Source: Halarcobacter ebronensis
Lineage (GTDB): Bacteria > Campylobacterota > Campylobacteria > Campylobacterales > Arcobacteraceae
Reading direction: 5' to 3'
Length of the DNA stretch: 64,000 bases
Assembly (NCBI RefSeq): GCF_013201825.1
Contig: NZ_CP053836.1
Span: 992,001 to 1,056,000, forward strand
Made by a program: the position numbers and the translations under genes. Under the pieces are notes generated by a model. That model was not told the DNA's origin, made no database searches, and worked only from the letters and a program-made list of their open reading frames with translations. Shown in pieces: positions 41,580 to 51,833 of the stretch (within the stretch, counting starts at the first letter, position 1; each line of letters begins with the position of its first letter).

Positions 41580-44500
41580 TTAGGATATTTTAAACCCCAC
41601 AAGGGTAATGTCATCGCATCTAATCTCATCACCTTGATATTCATGCAAGTTATCTAATAAAAGCTCCTGCTGATCTGCGAAAGATTCATCTTTTATCTCT
41701 TCAATAAGTTTTTGAAATCTTTTTTTATTAAAAGAGAACCCTTCTTCTCCACCAATTTGATCAACATATCCATCTGTTGCTATATAAAACTGCATATCTT
41801 TTTTTACTTTAATTATATGGTCCTCAAAATCAAAGTTTGCATCAGATTTTTTATAACCCACTGATTGTCTATTTCCCTTAATCATGTGGTATTCTCTATT
41901 TTCATCAATATAATATAAAGGAATCTCTGCCCCTGCAAACTTAATTATTGACTCTTTTCTATTGTAGTAAATTATTCCTCCATCAAATCCTGCATTTGAA
42001 ATACTATTATTATCCTCTTGTTTTAGAAGATGTTTCATAGAACGGTTGAAAATGCTTAATATTTTTCCTGGACTAACCTCTTCTTGACTATTTAAAATTT
42101 TTGAAGTTATTTGTCTCTCTATAGCTTTAACCAACATACTTACAAAAGCGCCAGGAACTCCATGCCCAGTACAGTCTATTACCATTAGAATACATTCATT
42201 GTCATCTCTTAAATCTTCAAGCAAATAGATATCTCCACCAACAATATCTTTAGGATGCCAAATAGCGAAATAATCACTAAAATATTTTTTAAAGGTATCA
42301 TTTGGCGGTATTAAAGAGTGTTGTATAAGAGATGCATACTCAATTGAGTCTTGCGTATGTTTATGCATTTGTTCAACTTCAACTCTAATATTTTCAAGTT
42401 CTGTAATATCATTTAGTGCTGCAACTTGAAGATACTCTTCTCCATGTTTAAACTTTTCTAATCCAATTGAAAAGATGAAACTTTCATTATTTACAGTAAT
42501 TTTTGTTTTATGCATAATATTTGGAGTTTCAAGAATATATTCATTCCATTTTCTATCAAAATAGACTTTTTTTATAAACTCATCACTTGAGTTATTATCA
42601 AAAGTATCTGAGATACAATTTCCAAATCTATTTTTAAATTCTTCAATATTTTCCACATTAAAAAATTTCAAAAAGGCTTTGTTTGCAGTTTTAATTTCAT
42701 ATCCATTAGTAGAAACCACTAAATTTTCTTGGGAATTCATTACAGAATTAATATATTTTCTTTCGCTATCAAGCTCTTTTGTTCTTTCAATTACTTTTTG
42801 TTCCAGAGATTCACTTAATCTTTGAACTCTTTTTTTATCTGTAATATCTACTCTAATTGCAGAATATCCTATATGTTTTCCATCTTTATTGTAATCAGGT
42901 TCAAGTTTTGTATCAAACCAACAAGTAGTTCCATTTTTATTTTTATTTTTCATTTCAACTTTTACGCAAGTCTCTTTTTTGAGGCTTTCCCCTATAAAAG
43001 TAAAAATCTCTTGGGGCATATCAGGATGTCTAAAGATATTATGAGGTTTTCCAATCAATTCATCATAACTATAACCACTTATTTTACAAAAAGCATCACT
43101 GGCATGGGTAATAATTCCTTCAAGATCTGTTTTTGAGAAGATCACATTTTTATCAAATTGTGAGATTAAATTTTCCAATTCTAATTTTTGTTCTTGTAAA
43201 TCTTTTGTTTTCTTATCTACTAGATGTTGCAATTTTCGGTTGTAATAAATAACAATTAAAAATATTACAATTATAATCAGTGCAACTTTTGCAACTAATA
43301 TATAATCAATTCCTTCATCTATTTTTAATCCAACCCATTTTTTTCTTATAAGATTTATTTCATCTTCTGAAATTATATCTATTGCTTTGTTTATTGCAGT
43401 GATTGCCTCATTTGGATAATCTTTTCTTATTGCAATATGAATATCTCTTCTATTATCCAACTTTAGAGCAACTTTTAGGTTTAGTATATTGTTTGTAAAT
43501 ATTATATGACTTATTACTTCTAAATTTCCAATGTAGGCATCAATAAATCCATTTCTTAATTTATCAATACCCTCTTTTGTTCCTTTTATTGGTACCAAAT
43601 TTAGTTCAGGATATTTGTCTTTGATTAAGTTATATAGTGAAGTTCCTTCTGAAAGACCAACTCTTAATCCTTTCAAGTCAGATACTTTTGAGATGAAGTT
43701 TGCATTACTATTCATTATTACTCCATCAGTTAGAGTAAAAGTAGTTTTTGAAAAGTTTAAGAATTTTTCTCTTTGGGGTGTTTTACTTGCAGCTGCAAGC
43801 ATATTTACTCTTCCTTCTTTTGCTAACTGCATTGATTGTGTCCAGTTTTCAGTAGAAATCAATTGAAATTCAATTCCTGTATGCTCTTTAATTAAAGAGA
43901 GATAATCAGCCATCATCCCTTCATAAAGTTGTGTTTTTTTGTTTATTCCTTCAATTGGTATCCAATTTGGATCAACTGCAAATTTTATTACAGGTTTTTT
44001 TGACAACCATAAAATCTCTTTTTCATTAAAGTTAATAAGAGAAGTGCTTTTTTGCATAGTGCTCATCCATTTATTGGATATTAGTTTTTTATCTTCTCTT
44101 GAAATCTCTTTTATAGATTTGTTAATAATTTCTGCAAGTATTTTATATTCTTTTTTGACAGCCATATGAAGACTTGTAGGTGCTCTTTCTTTTAAAAGAT
44201 TATTGATTTTCAATGTGGAAATAAAGTTTTTTTCAATTGCATAAGTTGAAGATGGATTATCATTTAAAAAAGCAACAGTCTCTCCTGATTCTACAGAACG
44301 TAGTGCTTCTATAATAGAATCAAATTCAACAAGTTTAATCTTTTTATGTTCCTCTTTTAGCCAAGTTGTAATTTCATAACCTTTTACTACAGCAACATTT
44401 TTCCCATATAAAGTCTCAATGTTATCAAGTTTTGTAAGAGTTTTTTTTGTTATATAATAGTCAGCAATAGCAAGATATGGACTTGTAAATATCACATCTT

Positions 44501-45860
44501 TTGCACGAGCTTCGTTGTAATAGATTGCTGGTAATAGGTCAATTTTTCCATCTTTTAGTAAGAGTAACAGTTCATTCCAGCTTTTGCCTGTATTAATTTT
44601 AAAATTTAGTCCACTAATAGATGAAATTAAATCCAGATAATCTTTTGCAAGACCATTGTATTGATTGTTTTCATCAACAAAATCAAAGGGAGCCCAATCT
44701 AATTCTCCTCCAACATTTATAGTTCCATGCTCTTTAATCCATTGCAATTCATCCCTTGAAAAAATATTTGCTCTAGTTGTAGAACTACTCCCTATCCATT
44801 TCTCTCTTAGGGCATTTAACTCTTGGGAACCTACATTTGCAATAGCTTTTTGTAAAATAGAGTGTAATAATGTATAATCATTTCTTACTGCAATTCTTAA
44901 ATCAGTATCTTCATCAATCTCCAATTCACTTCTATACTCAACTTCATAAAGTGATAACTCTTTTATTAAATTACCCATTACTATATATGAACCTATTGCA
45001 GCATCTGCTTCCCCTTTTTCAAGTGCATATAAAGTCTCTTGTGCATTTTTTAAAACTATAACTTGAACTAAAGGATACTTCTCTTTTATAAGGTTTTCTT
45101 GAAAAAAACCATCAACTACTGCAACTTTTTTCCCACTTAATGAGTTTATATCAGTTATTGAATGATTGTTTTTTAGAGTAAAAATACCGATTCTTCCTTT
45201 TTGGTATGATTGAGTAAAGAGTAAAAATTTTTCTCTTTCATCTGTTTTTATAATATTAAGCATTACATCAATTTGTTTGTTAATAGCTTTATTATATAAC
45301 TCATTCCATTCCCCTTGGACATATTCAACTTTTATACCTATTTTTTTTGCCAAAAGGTTCATAAATTCGACAGAAAATCCACTAGGAATGCCTTCTTTAT
45401 TAAAGTTTATAGGAATCCAATTTAGTTCATTGTGTACTTTTATTTTAGGGTGGGTTTTTAACCACTGCAACTCTTCTTGGCTTAAACCTAAAGAGTTTTG
45501 ATTAGTAAAATATATAGTTGCATTTCCAACAATTTCATCTTTATATTTTATAGAAAAAGAGTGTTTAGTAATATTTGAGTCAAATTTTGGCAGAGGTTTA
45601 TTAAAAAAAGTTTTGTCACCATCTTTATAATAAGTTAACATTCTACTATTTTCTACACTATCAAATATTTCAAGAGCTTTTATTTGTTTATGAGATTTTA
45701 AATAACTTTTTGCCACGTTTAGCAAACCTTGAGTATCATAGTTATAGAGATAATTTGATGTCAAAAGTTCTATATGTGAGGCTTCTTCTTCATGCTCATT
45801 TGAAAATAAAGAAGAGAGTGTAATTGCTATTATTAGAAATATTTTTATAAAGTTACTCAT
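41580..45860 (-). CDS. SiaA-like SpoIIE phosphatase with three solute-binding domains
   Basis: A 1426-aa sensor. A signal peptide and short helical region come first, then three consecutive type-3 solute-binding domains (about 125-355, 368-605, 612-845), each beginning with a LQWLKTHPKIKV-like motif and ending in REKWIG-like helices. A membrane segment (about 853-874) leads to a coiled coil, a PAS domain (about 905-1010, with GYSYDELIGKPHNIFRHPDMP), a second PAS-like part and a SpoIIE/PP2C domain (about 1175-1426) with KDIVGGDIY, MVIDCTGHGVPGAFVSML and CDDITLV. It is a periplasmic ligand sensor with phosphatase output, and a good candidate to dephosphorylate SiaC encoded 3 kb away. Confidence 0.88.
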   Translation of the reverse strand: MSNFIKIFLIIAITLSSLFSNEHEEEASHIELLTSNYLYNYDTQGLLNVAKSYLKSHKQIKALEIFDSVENSRMLTYYKDGDKTFFNKPLPKFDSNITKHSFSIKYKDEIVGNATIYFTNQNSLGLSQEELQWLKTHPKIKVHNELNWIPINFNKEGIPSGFSVEFMNLLAKKIGIKVEYVQGEWNELYNKAINKQIDVMLNIIKTDEREKFLLFTQSYQKGRIGIFTLKNNHSITDINSLSGKKVAVVDGFFQENLIKEKYPLVQVIVLKNAQETLYALEKGEADAAIGSYIVMGNLIKELSLYEVEYRSELEIDEDTDLRIAVRNDYTLLHSILQKAIANVGSQELNALREKWIGSSSTTRANIFSRDELQWIKEHGTINVGGELDWAPFDFVDENNQYNGLAKDYLDLISSISGLNFKINTGKSWNELLLLLKDGKIDLLPAIYYNEARAKDVIFTSPYLAIADYYITKKTLTKLDNIETLYGKNVAVVKGYEITTWLKEEHKKIKLVEFDSIIEALRSVESGETVAFLNDNPSSTYAIEKNFISTLKINNLLKERAPTSLHMAVKKEYKILAEIINKSIKEISREDKKLISNKWMSTMQKSTSLINFNEKEILWLSKKPVIKFAVDPNWIPIEGINKKTQLYEGMMADYLSLIKEHTGIEFQLISTENWTQSMQLAKEGRVNMLAAASKTPQREKFLNFSKTTFTLTDGVIMNSNANFISKVSDLKGLRVGLSEGTSLYNLIKDKYPELNLVPIKGTKEGIDKLRNGFIDAYIGNLEVISHIIFTNNILNLKVALKLDNRRDIHIAIRKDYPNEAITAINKAIDIISEDEINLIRKKWVGLKIDEGIDYILVAKVALIIIVIFLIVIYYNRKLQHLVDKKTKDLQEQKLELENLISQFDKNVIFSKTDLEGIITHASDAFCKISGYSYDELIGKPHNIFRHPDMPQEIFTFIGESLKKETCVKVEMKNKNKNGTTCWFDTKLEPDYNKDGKHIGYSAIRVDITDKKRVQRLSESLEQKVIERTKELDSERKYINSVMNSQENLVVSTNGYEIKTANKAFLKFFNVENIEEFKNRFGNCISDTFDNNSSDEFIKKVYFDRKWNEYILETPNIMHKTKITVNNESFIFSIGLEKFKHGEEYLQVAALNDITELENIRVEVEQMHKHTQDSIEYASLIQHSLIPPNDTFKKYFSDYFAIWHPKDIVGGDIYLLEDLRDDNECILMVIDCTGHGVPGAFVSMLVKAIERQITSKILNSQEEVSPGKILSIFNRSMKHLLKQEDNNSISNAGFDGGIIYYNRKESIIKFAGAEIPLYYIDENREYHMIKGNRQSVGYKKSDANFDFEDHIIKVKKDMQFYIATDGYVDQIGGEEGFSFNKKRFQKLIEEIKDESFADQQELLLDNLHEYQGDEIRCDDITLVGFKIS

Positions 45861-45865
45861 TGTTT

Positions 45866-46639
45866 TTACTCATACTTTTTTATTATAGATTTGTATTTTG
45901 GATTATTTTTATGATCAGCAAGTAAAGCCCAAATTTTATCTGCCAAAGCACTATTTTTTTTATAAAATTTATGGGAAAAAACTATGAAATAAGGCTTTGT
46001 TACAATAGGAATTTCAATTTTTTTTATCACTTCTGCATATTTTGGGTTTTTCTTTAAATAGGGATCAATTTTGGACTCTTGGTTTACAAAGCCTTGAATC
46101 CTTTTTGCAATTAGTTTTCTTACATCTCCTAAATTACTACTATTTTCACTTACAAGTACATTATTGTTTTTTAGAAAATCAACTATCGAATAACCTTGAG
46201 TAGCACCAATTTTACCATACAAATTTATGAAATTATTACCATCCCAATTTAAATTTGAATCTTTTAATGTGTAAAGAACATATGATAAATCCATAGCTTT
46301 TAAGTTATTGTTTAATTCATTTAAACTATTTTTTGGGTAAACACCCATCTCTTCTCTATTCTTTAAGTAACTAGCAAAAAGAAGCATATCTGCTTGATTT
46401 GAATGAAGAATTTTATGTGCTCTTAAACTTTGAACTCTATTGAATTTAAATTCAACATTCAACTCTTTTTCAAGACTTTTTAAAATTTCAATAGTTATTC
46501 CAGGGCTATTCTTTGCAATTTTTGTATCTTCTAGTATATATGGGTATATTTGTTTATCTTCACAAATAACGTTAATTGAGATTGTTTGAGCCATTAAAAT
46601 ATTAACATTTAAAAATAGTAATATAAATAATAGTCTCAT
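45866..46639 (-). CDS. periplasmic type-3 solute-binding protein
   Basis: A 257-aa protein from ATG at 46639, which has AAAGGAAAAAG upstream and opens into a signal peptide (RLLFILLFLNVNILMAQ). A longer form starting 36 bases upstream would hide the signal sequence. The fold is that of amino-acid-type binding proteins (EDTKIAKNSPGITIEILKSLE, ADMLLFASYLKNREE). It ends six bases before the SpoIIE gene that contains three similar domains, so it is probably a co-receptor or part of the same sensory pathway. No ABC permease is nearby. Confidence 0.82.
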   Translation of the reverse strand: MRLLFILLFLNVNILMAQTISINVICEDKQIYPYILEDTKIAKNSPGITIEILKSLEKELNVEFKFNRVQSLRAHKILHSNQADMLLFASYLKNREEMGVYPKNSLNELNNNLKAMDLSYVLYTLKDSNLNWDGNNFINLYGKIGATQGYSIVDFLKNNNVLVSENSSNLGDVRKLIAKRIQGFVNQESKIDPYLKKNPKYAEVIKKIEIPIVTKPYFIVFSHKFYKKNSALADKIWALLADHKNNPKYKSIIKKYE

Positions 46640-46764
46640 CTTTTTCCTTTTAAAAAAGTTGATAAATAACACCATATAGTATACACTAATAATAAGCTTT
46701 TGTAAAAGTTATTCAGACTATTTTTTAATTTTTATTAGGATTATTTTTTTATGTGTGTTTTCGA

Positions 46765-48540
46765 TTAGACAATTGGAAGTTCTATATAGAATTTTGCTCC
46801 ATCAATATTATTTTTTACAAAGATTTCACCTTTTAGGTTTTCAAGTATGACTTTGTATGTTAAATACAAGCTTATACCTGTACCCATTGATTCATGTTTG
46901 GTTGTAAAGTATGGATCGAAGATTTTATCAATAATCTTTTCATCAATTCCACCTGCATTATCTTTAATTGTAATAAGAAGTTTTTTATCATTTTTCTTTT
47001 TAATTGTTATTACAATTTTTTTATTTTTTGTTCCGCTCTTTTCAAAGGCATCTTTTGCATTAGAAAAAATTGCATTAAATACTTCAAAAACTTCAGAAGT
47101 ATTAGCTGAGATATTTAGTTTTTCTTCCTCATATTTTTTTATAACTGCAATATTTTTTTCTTGAAAAATTGGATTAAAAAAATCTAAAACTTTGTCCATG
47201 TGCTCTTGGATGCAAAGTATTCGTCTATCTTTATCATTAACGTCAATATACTCTTTAAAATTGTCAATAGTTTTTGATAGATATGTTGCATGTTCTAAAA
47301 TAGAGTTTGTAAAACAATCTAAATCTTTGTCTGTTAGTAGATTCATCTCTTTTTGAACTTTTATCCCACTAGCGCAAGTTGTTATGACACTTAAAGGTTG
47401 TCTCCACTGGTGTGCTATATTTGACATCATCTTTCCAAGAGAAGCCATTTTTGATTGATTAAATAGATGTAAGTCTTGTTTCCTTCCTCTATTAACTTCC
47501 AAAGTAACTCTTTTATCAAGCTCTCTATTTAATTTTATTAGGTTCTCTTTTGCAACAGTTTGTTTAAAAAAGAGATAAAAAACAATTGCAAGAAGAAGAT
47601 ATGAGATAAATATTTTTGATATTAGGTCATTTTTGTCATTATATATAAAGTCATCATTTTGGCATACACAAAGGGTTGCAACTATCTCGTGCGTAACAGG
47701 ATTTTTTATAGGTATCATTGTTTTTATGATGTTTTTACTACCATCATAAATGCTAAAAGGTTCCCCTTTTAAGATAATTGTCGTGTAATCCTTTGGATTC
47801 GCTGTACTTAATGGAGGATGAGTCTCATATACAGATTTTTCAAAATAGAAGTCTTTGTTTGGACTTAAAATGTAGTTTTTTCGTTCCTCTTTGAATACTT
47901 TTTTGTCAACAACATCTTTTCTAATTAGAAAACTCAAATTTAAATTGTATGTATGATACATTGTCTCAACCATAGCTAATACGCTAAAAGATATCTCAAC
48001 ACTTCCAATATATTCATCATCTTTTGTAAATAGAGGATAAACAAATCTATATCCATTAAAGATTCTTCCCTCTTCAAAACCATGAATATATTTCTTATTC
48101 TCATTTACATATCTAACAGTTGATCTAACATTTGTTAAATTGTCACCAAATTTATTTGGTCTATGCATTCTTAGAAAGCTCTCATTATCTGGTAAATGAA
48201 AATGAAGTTGTTTTAGGTTGTAACTTTTTAGTTTTTCATATTTGAATTTTAGATGATTTAAAAGTCTATTTCTTATTATATTTTTTTTAGCACCACTCTC
48301 TTTATAGGCATCTTTAAAAATTTCAATTGTTTTTTCATCATTTATATCTGTATCAAAAATTAATTTGGATAAAACCCTATATTCATCATATATAGCTTTA
48401 TACTCTAAAAGATGTTGATTTGTTTTATTATGTAAATAGTTTTCTACATTTTTATTGAATTGAATTATATATATTGTTACAAGTAATGTTGTGATGATAA
48501 AGTATAAAAAAAGATATTTTAAAATAATTTTCTTTATCAT
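46765..48540 (-). CDS. membrane histidine kinase with periplasmic sensor domain
   Basis: A 591-aa kinase: membrane segment (about 8-27), a large periplasmic Cache-like sensor (about 28-300, with LHFHLPDNESFLRMHRPNKFGDNL and FRFVYPLF-like blocks), a second membrane segment (about 304-322), the H-box KMASLGKMMSNIAHQWRQPLS and a HATPase domain (VFNAIFSNAKDAF, IKDNAGGID, MGTGISLYL). The sensor sequence matches double-Cache domains of Campylobacterota kinases. No partner regulator is adjacent except the CheY-like gene 5 kb downstream on the same strand. Confidence 0.88.
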   Translation of the reverse strand: MIKKIILKYLFLYFIITTLLVTIYIIQFNKNVENYLHNKTNQHLLEYKAIYDEYRVLSKLIFDTDINDEKTIEIFKDAYKESGAKKNIIRNRLLNHLKFKYEKLKSYNLKQLHFHLPDNESFLRMHRPNKFGDNLTNVRSTVRYVNENKKYIHGFEEGRIFNGYRFVYPLFTKDDEYIGSVEISFSVLAMVETMYHTYNLNLSFLIRKDVVDKKVFKEERKNYILSPNKDFYFEKSVYETHPPLSTANPKDYTTIILKGEPFSIYDGSKNIIKTMIPIKNPVTHEIVATLCVCQNDDFIYNDKNDLISKIFISYLLLAIVFYLFFKQTVAKENLIKLNRELDKRVTLEVNRGRKQDLHLFNQSKMASLGKMMSNIAHQWRQPLSVITTCASGIKVQKEMNLLTDKDLDCFTNSILEHATYLSKTIDNFKEYIDVNDKDRRILCIQEHMDKVLDFFNPIFQEKNIAVIKKYEEEKLNISANTSEVFEVFNAIFSNAKDAFEKSGTKNKKIVITIKKKNDKKLLITIKDNAGGIDEKIIDKIFDPYFTTKHESMGTGISLYLTYKVILENLKGEIFVKNNIDGAKFYIELPIV

Positions 48541-48790
48541 GAAAATCCTTTATCTAACTGTAATCATAACATAATTAGCATCAAAAAGTAATTATCTTGT
48601 ATTAAGTCTTGAGTGTTATTTTTTTGATTTATTTCTAAGTATTTTATGGGAAGACGAATTATAATTTGTTAATACTAAATATTAAATAAATCAATTTATT
48701 ATATAAATAATAAGTTTTGATTTAATTTCATATTAATAATTATAATGTATGATAGTTTTATAAATAGTTTAGATATTTTTAGGATTTAAA
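48541..48790. other. 250-bp intergenic region between divergent genes
   Basis: AT-rich spacer holding the promoter of the kinase and of the J-domain gene. Apart from the promoter listed separately no structure or small gene was seen. Confidence 0.5.
48717..48746 (+). promoter_or_regulatory. sigma-70-type promoter of the small J-domain gene
   Basis: TTGATT (48717-48722) and TATAAT (48741-48746) are 18 bp apart; the start codon is 45 bp downstream with AGGAT before it. Confidence 0.45.
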
Positions 48791-49054
48791 ATGGATTATG
48801 ATGAGTTTGAAAAAGCGGTTGATTTATTTGGAATAATAACAAGAACCTCAAAAAAAGATATTAAACAAAAGTACTTAAAACTCTCAAAAAAGTATCATCC
48901 CGATATGCCAGAAGGTAGTGATGAAAAGTTTAAAGAGTTACAAGCAGCTTATGATATTTTGAATAGTTATATGGACTCTTTTTGTTTCTCTTTTGATGAA
49001 GAGGAGTTTAAAGAACAATACCCATCTTTTACAAATTACAAAAATTGGAGATAA
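48791..49054 (+). CDS. small J-domain protein
   Basis: An 87-aa protein that is mostly a J domain: DLFGIITRTSKKDIKQKYLKL, the HPD motif in KKYHPDMPEG and FKELQAAYDIL. It ends with a 25-residue acidic and aromatic tail. It lacks the G/F and zinc domains of full DnaJ, so it is a specialised co-chaperone. The next gene begins three bases after its stop, hinting at a role with that exported protein. Confidence 0.85.
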   Translation: MDYDEFEKAVDLFGIITRTSKKDIKQKYLKLSKKYHPDMPEGSDEKFKELQAAYDILNSYMDSFCFSFDEEEFKEQYPSFTNYKNWR

Positions 49055-49057
49055 GTT

Positions 49058-50497
49058 ATGAAATTACTACTAATATTGGTTTTTGCAGTTGTGTCACTTT
49101 TTGCAAATAGTGGTGTAAAAAGTATAGATATCTTTAAAAATAGAGATTTTATAAATCAGAAATTGGATCTTTCTAAAAAGAGTACAAAGCTGTTATCTCT
49201 TGTAAATTTAGAAGATATAAAGTTTATAATGGATGACTCTTGTGAAATTAAAAGTTTTGACCTTATAACTGAAAGTTTCGAAAATGATACTTTATCTATA
49301 CAGATAAAAAAACTTGAAGATGAGATTAATTACAAAAGTAATAAAGTAAAAGCATTAAATAGTAATATTGTTTTCCTACAAAAAAGCTCTTCAGGAACAA
49401 TAACAGATGTGAAGATTTTAGAAAAAACTTCTTCATATATTACAAAAGAGATTTTAGATAATTTTAATGAAATTTATAAAATTGAAAAAGAGATAGAGAG
49501 TGATAAAAAGAGTTTAGATGAAATGGTTAAAAAAAGAGAGAATGAAAGTTACTCAAACTTAAACTATGATATTTCATGCAAAAAAGAAGTTTTAGTTAGT
49601 TACCCAATTTTCAATTTAGAGAAAAAATCTATTTTTGATATTAATTTTAACTCAAAAAACAAAAAAGTTGAGCTAAAAAATCAACTGTTTGTTAAACACT
49701 CTTTGGGTGAAGATTTAGAAGGTATTGAACTAAATTTTTATACTTTTAATTATATAGATCAAATAAGACCATATAAATTTACTCCTGAATATTTGGATAT
49801 TGTTGAGAAAAAAGAGGTAAAAGCTTTTAATGAAATGGCAATAAATTTAGCAGTTCCAGTTCAAAAGAGTAGGGTTCTTAGTGCTGTTTCTACAGCTGAT
49901 TATTTAGAAGGGACAACAAAATCTTTTTTTAAAGCTAAAAATGTTGATTTGTTTGCTGGAAAAGAGAATAGAGTTTTACTCTCAAATGATATTTATGATG
50001 CAACAAATAGTATTGAAATAGATGGATATTCAATGGCACAACCCTTTTATAAAGTAGATTTCAAAAGTAAAAAATTGTATGGAGCTATTTTTGCAAATCT
50101 TTATTTAGATGGACTTTATATTGGTAAGAATAGTTTAAATGATATAAAAAAAGATGAAGAGTCATCAATATATTTTGGGAATAGCAGATTAATTGATGTA
50201 AAAAAAGAGCTAATAAAAGATTTAAAAGAGGAACCATTTTTCTCTATTAATAGAGTAAAAACTGAAAAAATTTGGGATTATATTATTACAAATAATAGTA
50301 AAAAAAGAGAGAAAATTGCCCTTTTGGAGAGAGTTCCAGTTTCAAAACATGAAGATATAAAAGTTAAAATTATTGGAAAAACAAAAGAGAGTAAACTGGA
50401 AAAAGATGGTAAAATCACATTTGAATTTGAATTAGATCCAAATGAAACAAAAAAGATTAATTTTGGATATGAGATAGATAAACCAACAATTAAATAA
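49058..50497 (+). CDS. exported DUF4139-like (mucoidy inhibitor MuiA family) protein
   Basis: A 479-aa protein with a signal peptide (LLILVFAVVSLFANS), a coiled coil (about 85-165) and a beta-rich C-terminal half. That half ends in KIALLERVPVSKHEDIKVKI, then a FEFELDPNETKKINFGYEI block, the pattern of DUF4139 proteins (E-R-V-P-V-S and L-x-P-x-E-x-x-x-I-x-F-x-Y). Function of the family is not established. Possibly co-transcribed with the J-domain gene just upstream. Confidence 0.75.
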   Translation: MKLLLILVFAVVSLFANSGVKSIDIFKNRDFINQKLDLSKKSTKLLSLVNLEDIKFIMDDSCEIKSFDLITESFENDTLSIQIKKLEDEINYKSNKVKALNSNIVFLQKSSSGTITDVKILEKTSSYITKEILDNFNEIYKIEKEIESDKKSLDEMVKKRENESYSNLNYDISCKKEVLVSYPIFNLEKKSIFDINFNSKNKKVELKNQLFVKHSLGEDLEGIELNFYTFNYIDQIRPYKFTPEYLDIVEKKEVKAFNEMAINLAVPVQKSRVLSAVSTADYLEGTTKSFFKAKNVDLFAGKENRVLLSNDIYDATNSIEIDGYSMAQPFYKVDFKSKKLYGAIFANLYLDGLYIGKNSLNDIKKDEESSIYFGNSRLIDVKKELIKDLKEEPFFSINRVKTEKIWDYIITNNSKKREKIALLERVPVSKHEDIKVKIIGKTKESKLEKDGKITFEFELDPNETKKINFGYEIDKPTIK

Positions 50498-50506
50498 GGA
50501 GATTAG

Positions 50507-51373
50507 ATGCTTGATGATAAAAAAATAAAAGAGTTAGTTTTAGTTTCTTTGGTGGCAGATGCTTACTCCTTGGGAGCTCATTGGATTTATGATGAAAAAC
50601 AGTTAGAGAGCTTGGATATAAATTGGAATGAGTTAAATGATGCAAAATCTATCTGGCATAAAGGGAAAAAAGCAGGTGAGTTCACCCATTATGGAGATCA
50701 ATCTTTGTGGTTATACCAATTTTTACAAAATGAAGGTTACTTTAATGCAAAAGAGTATACAAAACTTTGGAAAACAAAGATGGATATTTATAATGGTTAT
50801 ATAGATTCAGCAACTAAAAAAACCTTATTAAATATAGAAGAAAGTATTGAGCCTTGTGGTTCTACATCAACTGATTTATCAGTAGTTGGAAGAGTTGTTC
50901 CTCTTCTTCTTGTATCAAAAACAAAAGATGAATTTTTGAAAAATGTTAATGATTTTGTAGTAATTACTCATAACTCTGAAGAGGCTAAAACTGCTTCAAA
51001 GTTTTTTGCAACTTTGCTTTGGGAAGTCTTAAGTGGAAAAGATATAGAAGAGACTATATTATCCTTAAAAGATGAATACAATACAAAAGTTCAGTCATAT
51101 ATATATAGTGGAGTTGCATCAAAAACTGATTCAACTTTTGAAGCAATAAGAGGATTTGGACCAGCTTGTGATATTGAAGGTGGATTTCAAGGTGTTATTC
51201 ATCTTTTATGTAGATACAAAAATTTTAAAGAGATGTTAGTTAATAACTCAAAAGCAGGAGGAGATAGTAGTGCTAGAGCAATGATTGCTGCACCAATTTT
51301 TATGGCACAAGCAGGGGCAAATATGAAAATGATTCCTTCTTCTTGGTTAAATATAAGTGCAACAATAATATAA
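50507..51373 (+). CDS. ADP-ribosylglycohydrolase (DraG) family protein
   Basis: A 288-aa protein with the DraG fold signatures: VADAYSLGAHWIYDE near the N-terminus, FTHYGDQSLWL, EPCGSTSTDLSVVGRVVPLLL and GGDSSARAMIAAP near the C-terminus, which matches the G-D-x-D/S-S metal-binding loop. The family removes ADP-ribose from Arg or related targets. No ADP-ribosyltransferase gene (such as DraT) was seen nearby, so the target is unknown. Strong AAGGAG-like site before the ATG. Confidence 0.85.
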   Translation: MLDDKKIKELVLVSLVADAYSLGAHWIYDEKQLESLDINWNELNDAKSIWHKGKKAGEFTHYGDQSLWLYQFLQNEGYFNAKEYTKLWKTKMDIYNGYIDSATKKTLLNIEESIEPCGSTSTDLSVVGRVVPLLLVSKTKDEFLKNVNDFVVITHNSEEAKTASKFFATLLWEVLSGKDIEETILSLKDEYNTKVQSYIYSGVASKTDSTFEAIRGFGPACDIEGGFQGVIHLLCRYKNFKEMLVNNSKAGGDSSARAMIAAPIFMAQAGANMKMIPSSWLNISATII

Positions 51374-51381
51374 GGTTGAAC

Positions 51382-51810
51382 ATGGAGCCATTAAAATTTT
51401 TTAAAGATAGATTTTATATTGAGTTTACAATTACCTCAATCCTTTTTGTAACAGCTCTTATAATGGATAAATTAATGGAGGCTATTATTTATATGCTCTA
51501 TTTTATTATCTTCTTAGAGATTGTAAGAACTGTTGTAAATTATGTTAGGGAACAAAGGGTAATTATCTCATCTTTAGTAGATGCTTTTATTATTTTGGCT
51601 TTAAGAGAATTGATTGTAAATCTTGTAAAGATAAATAATGAAACAATAAAATCTTTTGAAGATCTTTTTGCTAGTAGCTTAAATCATAATTTACTTGTAA
51701 TAGCAGGTGTTATAATATTTTTGCTTGTAGTAAGATATCTCTCTGTTAAAACCTCATACATATATATTATGGAAAAAGAGAAATTAAAAAGAAAAGATGA
51801 AAATCTTTAG
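51382..51810 (+). CDS. PsiE-like membrane protein
   Basis: A 142-aa protein with four hydrophobic segments and the PsiE-type block LEIVRTVVNYVREQRVIISS, then LVDAFIILALRELIVNL. The start ATG at 51382 has AAGG six bases upstream; an in-frame TTG at 51343 would overlap the DraG gene. Family named for phosphate-starvation induction; role unclear. Transcription from the upstream gene is likely as the gap is eight bases. Confidence 0.75.
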   Translation: MEPLKFFKDRFYIEFTITSILFVTALIMDKLMEAIIYMLYFIIFLEIVRTVVNYVREQRVIISSLVDAFIILALRELIVNLVKINNETIKSFEDLFASSLNHNLLVIAGVIIFLLVVRYLSVKTSYIYIMEKEKLKRKDENL

Positions 51811-51828
51811 GGAAAATCCCTAAAGATT
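51802..51828 (-). terminator. terminator between psiE-like and peroxidase genes
   Basis: Arms AATCTTTAGGGA (51802-51813) and TCCCTAAAGATT (51817-51828) pair perfectly round a 3-base loop. On the minus strand a T-rich stretch (TTCATCTTTTCTTTT) follows, so it serves the peroxidase gene; it also overlaps the stop of the rightward gene. Confidence 0.8.
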
Positions 51829-51833
51829 GGTAA

